This document shows, one piece after another, positions 39,477 through 48,000 of a stretch of DNA of 60,885 bases. The notes beneath the pieces were generated by a model. The model was not told the DNA's origin. It ran no database searches and worked only from the letters and a program-made list of their open reading frames with translations. Both the position numbers and the translations under genes were made by a program. Position 1 is the first letter of the stretch. Every line of letters starts with the position of its first letter. The DNA comes from Roseibacillus sp. (GTDB lineage: Bacteria > Verrucomicrobiota > Verrucomicrobiia > Verrucomicrobiales > Akkermansiaceae), in contig JAPKFB010000028.1 of assembly GCA_028821775.1 (NCBI GenBank), positions 1 to 60,885 of the forward strand, in the 5' to 3' direction.

Positions 39477-41378
39477 ATGCACTCGACGCTTCGCGTTTGC
39501 CTGGTCCTTCTGTTCATCACGACGAAGGCCTTTGCCTACGAACCGATCCCCCGGCGAATCCCGCCGGCGGGAAAGCCGGTTCCGCCCGAGGCCAAGACGA
39601 AACTGAGGGTGGACCTCGCCGCCCTGCGCGCCGAAGCCGCGAAGTTCAATGGCAATCCTCTTCTTCCCGATGTCGAAATCTACCTGAAGGCGGTCGAGCT
39701 CGCTCTCGAGTTTGGGGAGTTCTACAAACCGAAGGCCGACGTCCCCAAGGCGGAGCGGGCTCTCGCCACTGCGAGGAAGAGGCTCGATGACCTGATGGAC
39801 ACGCAGTCTCCATGGGAATTGGAGAACGGGCTCGTGGTGCGGGGTTATCGCTCCAAAATCGATGGCTCCCCCCAGCCCTATGGTCTCGAGATTCCCGAGA
39901 GGCTCGACCTCTCAAGAAGGGTCCCGCTTTACGTCTGGCTCCACGGCCGCGGCGATTCCCAGACCGACCTGCACTTCCTTGATCAGCGATCCAAACAAAA
40001 CTGGCCGTTCAAGGGACTCCTCGACGACGGAATTGTTCTTCATCCCTTCGGCCGCCAGTGCATCGGCTATAAATCTGCCGGCGAGATTGATGTGATCGAT
40101 GCCGTCGATCACGTCATCGCAAACTATAACGTCGATCCGACCCGCATCGCTCTCATGGGATTCTCGATGGGGGGTGCTGGAGCATGGCATCTCGGCGCAC
40201 ACTACGCAGAAAAGTGGTCGGTGGTCCATGCGGGAGCAGGCTTCGTCGATGTAAAGCGCTACCAGAAACTGGGGCCCGATCAGCTTCCCTCCGCGGTCGA
40301 GCAAACCCTTTGGGGTCTCTACGACGTCCCCAACTACGGGCGCAACCTCCTGAACATCCCGGTGGTGGCCTACTCCGGTGAGAACGACAAGCAGAAGGAC
40401 GCCGCCGATTACATGGCGGAGGTCTTTGAAAAAAACGGGGCCAAGCTTACCCACTATGTGGGCCCCGGGATGGGCCACAAGTATCACCCCGAAACCATCA
40501 AGGGCGTGGCCGCCAGTGTGAAGAAATCCCTCGCGACCCGGAAGATCCCACCCCAAAGGAGCATTCGTCTGCAGACCCGCACTCTCCGCTATCACAAGTA
40601 TCAATGGCTCCACCTGACCGGACTGGGGAAGCACTGGTTGGACACCCGCGTCGAGGCCTCCCTGAAATCGCCCGCTCGCCTGCTGCTCAAAACGAAGAAC
40701 GTGACCGCGCTAACTATCCGGCGTCCGCTCCCCCGGAATGCGACGATCCAGATCGATGCGACCACCCTCACTCTCTCGGACGCCTCTCGTTCCATCCTGC
40801 TCGAGCGTGACCAAGAAGGCGCCTGGTCATTCGCTGACAAAGAGGACCGGACCGGCAAGATCCCGGGGTTGCAGGGTCCCATCGACGACGCCTTTCTCGC
40901 GCCCTTTATGGTGGTCACTCCCACGGGCAAGTCGAAGGACGCCGCCCTCGACCAATGGGTCGACTTTGAACTTGAGCATTTCAAGACCCGGTGGCGGGCG
41001 CTCTTTCGAGGGGACTTGCGCATCAAGCCGGACACCGCGGTCACCGCCCAGGATGGCGAACAATACAACCTCGTCCTCTTCGGCACGCCGGAGTCGAACA
41101 CGCTCATCTCCGACGCCCTCGCCCAGATGCCCCTCGCCTGGCCCCCCGAACCAAACCGCGTCCTTCTCTCCATCTATCCCAATCCAAGGTCACCGAAACG
41201 CTACCTCGTCCTCAACTCCGGTCCCACCTTCCGCGAAGGCCACGACCGGACCAACTCGTTGCAGAATCCCAAGCTGGGCGACTGGGCCATCATCGATCTC
41301 TCCGAACCTCCCGGACCCGAGCGCCCCGGAAAAATCATCAGAGCGGGATTCTTCGATGAAAATTGGCAATTGCCTTAG
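39477..41378 (+). CDS. Large secreted prolyl-oligopeptidase-family alpha/beta hydrolase
   Basis: 633 aa with a signal peptide (MHSTLRVCLVLLFITTKAFA). Residues ~30-110 form a helical lead-in (PEAKTKLRVDLAALRAEAAK); the hydrolase core (~140-350) has an oxyanion-type WLHGRGD, nucleophile S230 in GFSMGGAGAW, Asp in YSGENDKQKD (~305) and His in GMGHKYHP (~340). The remaining ~280 residues are beta-rich and unrecognised. Proteins of this layout occur in PVC polysaccharide loci and are probably esterases rather than peptidases. It lies 40 bases after the Ca-repeat gene and 150 bases before a sulfatase, all in the same orientation. Confidence 0.85.
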   Translation: MHSTLRVCLVLLFITTKAFAYEPIPRRIPPAGKPVPPEAKTKLRVDLAALRAEAAKFNGNPLLPDVEIYLKAVELALEFGEFYKPKADVPKAERALATARKRLDDLMDTQSPWELENGLVVRGYRSKIDGSPQPYGLEIPERLDLSRRVPLYVWLHGRGDSQTDLHFLDQRSKQNWPFKGLLDDGIVLHPFGRQCIGYKSAGEIDVIDAVDHVIANYNVDPTRIALMGFSMGGAGAWHLGAHYAEKWSVVHAGAGFVDVKRYQKLGPDQLPSAVEQTLWGLYDVPNYGRNLLNIPVVAYSGENDKQKDAADYMAEVFEKNGAKLTHYVGPGMGHKYHPETIKGVAASVKKSLATRKIPPQRSIRLQTRTLRYHKYQWLHLTGLGKHWLDTRVEASLKSPARLLLKTKNVTALTIRRPLPRNATIQIDATTLTLSDASRSILLERDQEGAWSFADKEDRTGKIPGLQGPIDDAFLAPFMVVTPTGKSKDAALDQWVDFELEHFKTRWRALFRGDLRIKPDTAVTAQDGEQYNLVLFGTPESNTLISDALAQMPLAWPPEPNRVLLSIYPNPRSPKRYLVLNSGPTFREGHDRTNSLQNPKLGDWAIIDLSEPPGPERPGKIIRAGFFDENWQLP

Positions 41379-41528
41379 TGCCTCGTTGCGAAACCACTGA
41401 GCAGGTCGTTCCGCGCTTTTGCACCAGCGCCCGCGGCTCACGGCTGACGATTCTTGGGTTGGCTCCTTGATTGAGTAATCTTACCGCATGTTTGGCGCTT
41501 CCATCCCCGTAGCTACTCCCTCGACACC

Positions 41529-42953
41529 ATGAAACGCCGCTCCTTCTGTCTCCTCTTCTTCGCTTCCATGCTCATCCCGAGCACGGCCGAAGTGCTCCCC
41601 AACATCATTATCTTCTATGCCGACGACCAGGGCTACCAGGACCTCTCCTGCTTTGGTTCGCCGAACATCAAGACCCCAAACATCGATCGCATTGCGAAGG
41701 AAGGCTGCCGCTTCACCGATTTCTACTCCGCTTACTGTGTTTGCTCCGCGTCCCGCGCCGCACTCATGACCGGTTGCTATCAACCGCGTATCTCCATGCC
41801 CGGTGTCCTCGGCCCCCATTCCAAGGTCGCGCTCCATCCCGATGAAGTCACCATCGCGGACCTTCTTCAGAGTCGTGGATATGCCACCCAGTGCGTCGGC
41901 AAGTGGCACCTCGGCGACCACTCCGACACTCTTCCCACCAGCCAGGGATTCGATCACTACTTCGGCTACCCCTACTCGAACGACATGGCCCGAAAGAAGG
42001 GATTCGGAAACAATCCCGCCGACCTCGACAGGATTTGGAAGGAGAAAAACTGGCCAGCTTACAATGGCGAACTCTACCGCGACGAGAAAGTCATTGAGCA
42101 ACCCGTCAACCAGACCACCCTCACAGATCGCTACGGCGAAGAATGCCTCAAGTTCATCACCCGCAAGGCCCGCACCCACAAGACCGACTACAAGCAGCAG
42201 AAGCCCTTCTTCCTCTACTACGCCAATTCCATGCCCCACGTCCCGCTCTTCGTGAACGACGAGCGCTTCGATCCCGACCCCAAAGTGGCCTACAAGCTGA
42301 CCATCGAACATATCGACGCCGTGGTTGGGAAGATCCTCGATCTTCTCGACGAGCTTGAGATCGCAGAGAACACCCTCGTCATTTACACCTCCGACAATGG
42401 ACCGTGGCTCAGCAAGAATCACCACGGCGGTTCGGCCCTCCCCCTCCGCGCCGGCAAGGGCACCACCTACGAGGGCGGGATGCGCGTCCCCTGCGTGATG
42501 CGGTGGCCTGGCAAGATCCAGGCGGGCACCACCTGCCGGCAGGTGGCTTCCACCATCGACCTCCTCCCCACCATCGCCTCCCTCATCGGCGCCACCCCTC
42601 CTCAAGAGGAGATTGACGGTCTCGACATCACGACCCTTCTCCAAGATCCCAAGGCCGCTTCTCCGCACGACAAGGTCGGATTTTTCTATTATCGCAACAA
42701 CACCCCGGAGGCCATCCGCATGGGCAAGTGGAAGCTTCGCCTTGGTGGAGCACCAAGGAAGAACAGGAAGACCGGCAAGGTCTCCCGACGCCAACCACCC
42801 GAACTCTACAATCTCGAGGAAGACATGTCGGAATCCCGGAATCTGACCTCCGCCAAACCCGAGATCGTCGCGAAACTCACCAGGGTCCTCAATGCCTACG
42901 ACGGGAATCTCAAGGCTAACGCCCGCCCCGCGTGGAAGGCGGGCGACAAGTAG
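41529..42953 (+). CDS. Secreted Cys-type sulfatase
   Basis: 474 aa with a Sec signal ending STA (residue 20). Metal-binding D32/D33 lie in YADDQGYQDL; the formylglycine motif is C72-S-A-S-R76 followed by AALMTG; CVGKWHLGD lies at ~125; VIYTSDNGPW (~285) supplies the second metal-binding Asp/Asn pair. This is the core of the S1 arylsulfatase family. It should hydrolyse sulfate esters on a glycan after conversion of C72 to formylglycine. A terminator-like hairpin follows at 43010-43036. It could belong to a transcription unit with the upstream alpha/beta hydrolase genes. Confidence 0.93.
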   Translation: MKRRSFCLLFFASMLIPSTAEVLPNIIIFYADDQGYQDLSCFGSPNIKTPNIDRIAKEGCRFTDFYSAYCVCSASRAALMTGCYQPRISMPGVLGPHSKVALHPDEVTIADLLQSRGYATQCVGKWHLGDHSDTLPTSQGFDHYFGYPYSNDMARKKGFGNNPADLDRIWKEKNWPAYNGELYRDEKVIEQPVNQTTLTDRYGEECLKFITRKARTHKTDYKQQKPFFLYYANSMPHVPLFVNDERFDPDPKVAYKLTIEHIDAVVGKILDLLDELEIAENTLVIYTSDNGPWLSKNHHGGSALPLRAGKGTTYEGGMRVPCVMRWPGKIQAGTTCRQVASTIDLLPTIASLIGATPPQEEIDGLDITTLLQDPKAASPHDKVGFFYYRNNTPEAIRMGKWKLRLGGAPRKNRKTGKVSRRQPPELYNLEEDMSESRNLTSAKPEIVAKLTRVLNAYDGNLKANARPAWKAGDK

Positions 42954-43009
42954 CGTGGTGACGAAGACCGCGAGGTGGCGTTCCTTATCCAAGGCGCTCG
43001 GAGAGCAAC

Positions 43010-43036
43010 TTGAAGCTCCGTGCCCGGGGGCTTCAA
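43010..43036 (+). terminator. Terminator-like hairpin after sulfatase
   Basis: TTGAAGCTCC (43010-43019), a 7-base loop, GGGGCTTCAA (43027-43036), one T-G wobble, followed by TTAATT. It lies 57 bases after the sulfatase stop. Confidence 0.5.
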
Positions 43037-43102
43037 TTAATTCCCTCGGCTCTATGGATTGATCCGAACCTCTGTAAAGGAGGGTGAAGGCCATCCAAGC
43101 CC

Positions 43103-43288
43103 ATGAACCAACCGATTTTCCTCCTCATCCTCTTGGCGCTCCCGGCTCTTGGCTCCACCGCCGTCCTCGACCAGGGAGAACTCACCTCCAGCCAACCCAC
43201 CGGCGCTCTCGACGTCGGAACGGGCAGCACTCTCAGCAACTGCACCGCGAGAACCCCATGGAAGAGGCTCCCAGAGTGGATCAGTTGA
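43103..43288 (+). pseudogene. N-terminal fragment of a secreted protein gene
   Basis: A 61-codon frame that opens with a textbook signal peptide (MNQPIFLLILLALPALGSTA) followed by ~40 residues of low-complexity mature sequence (LTSSQPTGALDVGTGSTLSN), then stops within the 3' end of the opposing sulfatase gene, overlapping it by eight bases. Too short for an independent exported protein of known type; it is best read as the 5' remnant of a gene whose 3' remnant may be at 44887-45023. The nearest purine-rich ribosome site is 18 bases upstream, too far to be ideal. It could alternatively be a genuine small secreted protein. Confidence 0.45.
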
Positions 43289-44687
43289 CCCCGTAAAGAT
43301 GCTTGCCCTGTCGAGCCGCTTGATGCGCCTCGTGGGTGTCCTGCGGTGCACCAGGATCGCCCTGGGCTTTCATCCACTTGTCGAGTTCCGCCCTCAGGCT
43401 TTTCTTGATCGCGGCATACTCGGGATCAGCGACCAGATTGGTCATCTCGTAGGGATCCTTGGCGGTGTGATAAAGCTGCTCCGCAGGCCGATGCATGTAG
43501 CGCTTGGTGACTTTGTAGGTATGCGGATTGTTCCAGGACTCCCGCACCCAGGTCGCCCAGTAGGGATTGTTCAATTCGCCATTCCCCCGAATCCCCATCA
43601 GGTGTTTTTCGATGTAGAGTTCGTCCGGCAGGAGGTTGCGGATGTAGCGCCATTCCCCATCGGTGACGGTTCGAATGGGATAGCGCGGACCTTCCGGAAT
43701 GTTGTTGTGAAGGCCGTAGGCGTAAGAGCGGTGCTTGGCGTGTTCACCAAAGAGAACACCCGCGAAACTGGTTCCATCATACACGTGTTCCGAGGAATCG
43801 CCACCCGCCAGACCGATCAAGGTCGGCAGCACGTCGGCGTACTGCACGACGGCGTCCGTGCGGTGACCTTCTTCGATCCTTCCCGGCCAGCGCGCGATCA
43901 AGGCGGTATGAATCCCGGTATCCCAGTTCGTCCATTTGCACCCCGGAAACTGCGAGCCCTGTTCCGAAGTGAAGAGCACCAACGTCTCCCTGGCCTGCCC
44001 CGACTTCTCAAGGGTGGCCAGAATCTCGCCCACCTGTCCGTCCATGTAGGTGATCTCAGCGAGATATTTTCCGTAATCCTCCCGCGTCCGCTGGGTGTCT
44101 GCAAGATTCGGCGGCAGCTTGATCTTCTTGGGCGGATACTGCGAAGGGTCCCCCATCACCCACGGCACGTGCGGTTCCACCAGGGCAACCGTCAGGCAGA
44201 ACGGCTTGGACTTGTCCCGCGTCATAAACTCCCCGATCCCCGCGAGGTCGTGTGCCCGGGTCGGATTGCGGACACAGTTCCGGTCGAAGCCGTCCACCAT
44301 CTCAAACGGAAAGGACTTCTTCGGCGCAACGTGCACCTTTCCACAAAGCCCCACCCGATAACCAAGGGGACCGAGGTGCTGCGGCATGCTCGTGACCGAC
44401 GGGCGGCTCGCAGAGTGATTCCACGCACAGCCATTGCGCATGGGATACTGCCCGCTGAACAATTCCGCCCGACACGGCTGACACATCGCTTCCGCAAGAT
44501 AGGCTCGATTGAAAGTCAGCCCCTGCGAGGCGAGCCGGTCGATGTGCGGCGTCTTCGCGTTCAGTCCACCGTAGATTGGCAGATCATTGTGAGTGCAGTC
44601 ATCCGCCATGATGATGAGCACGTTTGGTTGTTCGGCTGCTTGGAGGAAAGGAGAGAGGGCTAAGAGCAGGATGAGGAGGCGCTTCAT
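43281..44687 (-). CDS. Secreted Cys-type sulfatase with an unusual CQPCR motif
   Basis: 468 aa with a Sec signal (MKRLLILLLALSPFLQAA). D29/D30 lie in MADDCTHND; the formylglycine motif is C69-Q-P-C-R73 followed by AELFSG, which fits C-x-P-x-R but has a second Cys at the position usually held by Ser, Thr or Ala. LCGKVHVAP replaces the common GKWH phrase, and LFTSEQGSQFPG supplies the second metal site. It resembles N-sulfoglucosamine or iduronate-type S1 sulfatases. It lies between the apparent halves of a broken secreted-protein gene, with a 115-bp inverted-repeat element ten bases upstream of its start. Confidence 0.9.
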   Translation of the reverse strand: MKRLLILLLALSPFLQAAEQPNVLIIMADDCTHNDLPIYGGLNAKTPHIDRLASQGLTFNRAYLAEAMCQPCRAELFSGQYPMRNGCAWNHSASRPSVTSMPQHLGPLGYRVGLCGKVHVAPKKSFPFEMVDGFDRNCVRNPTRAHDLAGIGEFMTRDKSKPFCLTVALVEPHVPWVMGDPSQYPPKKIKLPPNLADTQRTREDYGKYLAEITYMDGQVGEILATLEKSGQARETLVLFTSEQGSQFPGCKWTNWDTGIHTALIARWPGRIEEGHRTDAVVQYADVLPTLIGLAGGDSSEHVYDGTSFAGVLFGEHAKHRSYAYGLHNNIPEGPRYPIRTVTDGEWRYIRNLLPDELYIEKHLMGIRGNGELNNPYWATWVRESWNNPHTYKVTKRYMHRPAEQLYHTAKDPYEMTNLVADPEYAAIKKSLRAELDKWMKAQGDPGAPQDTHEAHQAARQGKHLYGVN

Positions 44688-44697
44688 GGTTTAATTG

Positions 44698-44812
44698 CTA
44701 GTGTCGTCCGTCCAGCAGGCTACGTGTTCTGAGATGCGGACCCGCGTCGCAGCAGGTTTTTCAAACACTCCCTCAAATCATGATCTGCAATCTGCTGGAC
44801 GAACTACCCTAG
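44698..44812. mobile_element. 115-bp MITE-like element with 21-bp imperfect terminal inverted repeats
   Basis: Ends 44698-44718 and 44792-44812 are inverted repeats matching at 18 of 21 positions (shared core CGTCCAGCAG). Each outer end starts with CTAG, a palindromic tetranucleotide that could be a target duplication of the YTAR type made by IS5-group elements. No transposase inside. Position and structure suit a non-autonomous element. Confidence 0.55.
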
Positions 44813-44834
44813 AGGGAGCACCTCGGTGCCAAAA

Positions 44835-44859
44835 GCCCATTCTCCCACAGAGAATGGGC
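44835..44859 (-). terminator. Perfect 10-bp hairpin, terminator-like on the minus strand
   Basis: GCCCATTCTC (44835-44844), loop CCACA, GAGAATGGGC (44850-44859). Read leftward, the stem is followed by TTTT. No minus-strand gene ends here, so it may be a relic or may insulate the sulfatase gene from antisense transcription. Confidence 0.4.
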
Positions 44860-44886
44860 AGGACTGCCAAGGCCCCCCGGCCCTGA

Positions 44887-45023
44887 CAGCGGCACCCAAC
44901 AACCATACTGGTGGGAGCTCCCAGCGACAACGGAGACGGCACCGATTTGGTCACCTTCCGCGACACCGTTCCGCTCAGCACAGCCAATCGCCGCTTCATC
45001 CGCCTGGTCGTGACGGAGCAATA
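44887..45023 (+). pseudogene. C-terminal remnant of a secreted Ca-repeat/LTD-type protein
   Basis: After a stop at 44884, an open frame ends VGAPSDNGDGTDLVTFRD ... RRFIRLVVTEQ and TAG at 45023. This aligns well with the last ~40 residues of the adjacent intact giant protein (VDHGDGSETVTIRDNLP ... QRFMRLVVELP). There is no start codon with a ribosome site and no room for the rest of the protein, so this is the 3' end of a lost paralogue. It lies directly upstream of the intact gene at 45098. Confidence 0.75.
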
Positions 45024-45097
45024 GCCGCACCTTCCACTTCTCCACCCATTTTTGGCTTTCCGACCTGTCGGTCCTGCAGGAGGGTTCCCCTTCTCTG

Positions 45098-48000
45098 ATG
45101 TCCCGAAAAATTCTTCTTTCCCTCCTTGGGCTCTCCGCCACCTGGATTGCTGAGCTCTCCGCCACAATCACTCCGATCTCGGTGCAGGACAACGCGGCCG
45201 GGGACTATCCCACCCTGGTCCGCGACTACGGACTATTGCTCGAGGCGGTCAACCTCGGACACACCGGTCCCAGTGTCTTCCTGAACGGCATCGCCTTTGC
45301 CAGTGCACCTGGGACTACTCCAAGCGGAGCAAATTGGAACCTCGCCGGCGAAGCCACCAACGATGGTCTCTCAAACGAGGGAATCGACGATTTGTTTTTC
45401 AGCGAACTCTCCAGCACCGCTGAGCTCACTCTGACCTACACCAATCTCGATCCCGCCAAGAGCTACCTGGTGCAGATCCTGCACGGTGAACCGCGCGCCT
45501 GTTGCGCCACGGTCTATCTCAACAACACCTTCTCCACCAATCTTGATCCCGCAATCACGGTGCCCGCGGTCTCGATCGGCAACGGGATCGATGCCGAAAA
45601 CCCGCCCGCGGCCAGTGACCTCGCCATCTTGAGTACAGAGATTTCCGGCGTCACCGGATTCAGTTACCTTGCCCGCAGTGGCCCCGGTCGCGACGCCGCC
45701 ATCGCAGGCTTTCAAGTCCGGGAAGTGGACGCCCCCCTCGTCCCCACGGGAGCAGTTCCCTTCCTCTCCGAGTTTGTGGCCGTCGGCAATGAAACCCACC
45801 AGGACGAGAACAATGACACTCCGGATTGGATCGAACTCTACAATCCCACCGGGGTGGATTGGGAGCTCGGTGGTTACCACCTCACCGACAATCCTGCCAA
45901 TCTCACCAAGTGGACCTTTCCCACCACCCTCCTGCAGGCGGAGACCTACCTCGTCGTCTTCGCCTCCAATAAGAACCGGGATACCGCGGATGCCGAGTTG
46001 CACACCAACTTCCGCCTGAGCAGTGGCGGCGAATACCTCGCTCTGGTCGCTCCGGACGGGGTCACCGTGCTCAGCGAGTTCGCTCCCACCTTTCCGCGCC
46101 AGGAAGACGGGTTCAGCTACGGGACCGATGGTCTCGCTCCGAGCGGGGATCAGGGCTACTTCGGCACCTCCACCCCGGGTTCTGCCAACGGGCTGCTCCT
46201 CACCGCGCCTCTTCTCGCCCCGACCATCGACCCTCCGTGCGGGACGTTCACCTCCTCGATCCCGACCACCATCACATCCCTCTTTCCTGACGGGCACATC
46301 CGCTACACCACTGATGGCAGCACTCCGACCGATACCTCGCAGGTGTATACGCGATCCCTCACCCTCAGGAACACCACCCATCTCCGGGCCCGAGTCTTCG
46401 ATCCCGGGACCAATGACGCCGGCGCCATTGCCAGCGGACACTTCCAGAGGTTGTCCCCTTCCTCCGGGGGAGGACTTCCCGCCCCTTCCACATTCACCTC
46501 GGACCTCCCCATCATGGTGGTGGAATCCTTCAACGGGAGCATCCCGGGACCAGGATCGACCCTGCGCACTGCGCGCATCGTGGTGCACAACGTCGATCCC
46601 ATCACCGGACGCAGTTCTCTCGCAACTCCTCCCGATGCCTGCTTCCGAATCGGAATCCGACGCCGCGGACAGAGCTCCTCCGGCTTTTCCAAACCACAAT
46701 ATCGCGTCGAGCTCCGCGACGACAATGACGTAGATACCGACTACCCTCTCCTTGGCCTGCCCGAGGAGTCCGACTGGGTCTTTAACGGCCCCTGGACCGA
46801 CAAGGCTCTCATCCGCAATCCCCTCGCCTTTCAGCTGGGCCGCACAATCGGAATCCAGGCCCCGGGCACCGCGCACTTCGAGATGTTTCTCAGCACCAAC
46901 GGAGGAGACCTCACCGCCACCGAATATGTCGGGGTCTACGTCCTGATGGAAAAGATCAAGGACGGCCGCAATCGCACTGACCTCGACAATCTCGAGCCCA
47001 CCCACAGCTCCACCCCGGAGATCACCGGCGGCTACATGCTGCGCTTCGAACCTCCCGGCATCGCCAACGATGGCCCCCGCGCCACCAACTGGACCAGCGT
47101 CGAAATCATCGAGCCGGACGCCCCCACCCTCACCCAGCAGCGCTGGATCGGCCGCTACCTCGATCGCTTCGTCACCACCCTCGGTTGGCGCCGTGGCCAG
47201 GGCGCGAACAATTCCGGGGTCCCCAATAGTGATCCCCTCAGTGGCTACCCATCCTTCATCGACGTCGATTCCTTCGTGAGCCTCTTCATCATCAATGAAT
47301 TGCTCCGCGAACAGGACTCCTACGTGCGCAGCGACTACATGTTCAAGGACCGCGAGGGCCTCCTCCACAAGGGACCGCTCTGGGACTACAACCTGACTGC
47401 CGGCACCGGTTGCTGCTTCGACAACCGCAACACCTCAGGCTGGCAATACCAGAATTCTTACAACCGCGGCGGACGCGACCACAGCTACGAACCCGACTGG
47501 TTTGTTCCCCTCATGCGGTGTCCCGATTTCCGGCAGCGGGTCATCGACCGCTGGGCTGAATTGCGCACCACCGGCATTCTCGGTTCCGCCAACTTCGATG
47601 CCTTGATCAACAGTCTCGCGGATCCCCTCGCGGAGTCCGCAGTGCGCAACTTCACGAAGTGGAACATCCTGAGTAGCGGCAATGTCGGATTCCCGACCCC
47701 CTCCACCAACACCTGGGAGCAGCAGATCATCGAAATGAAACGCTGGCTCAGGTTGCGCATACGCTGGATCGATCAAGAATTCCCCACCCGCCCGATCATC
47801 CTCACCCCCTCCGGTTCCTGGGCCGCCGGGACCACTCTGGACGTCATGGTGAACTCCTCCCGCACCATTTACTTCACCACCGATGGATCCGACCCTCGTC
47901 TCCCGGGCGGAGGCATCAACCCGAGCGCCCAGTCCATGAGCGGCGGGAGCCAGGTCTCGATCACCACCACCACCGACCTCCTCACCAGGACCTTGGATGC

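Noticed and set aside
41481..43094. 537-codon minus-strand frame
   Set aside because: Antisense to the sulfatase at 41529; no family features.
43149..44663. 504-codon plus-strand frame
   Set aside because: Antisense to the sulfatase at 43281. His/Arg/Pro-rich, no domain; not the missing middle of the split secreted gene.
45371..47368. 665-codon minus-strand frame
   Set aside because: Antisense to the LTD/CotH gene; Gly/Val/Glu-rich composition typical of a mirrored frame.
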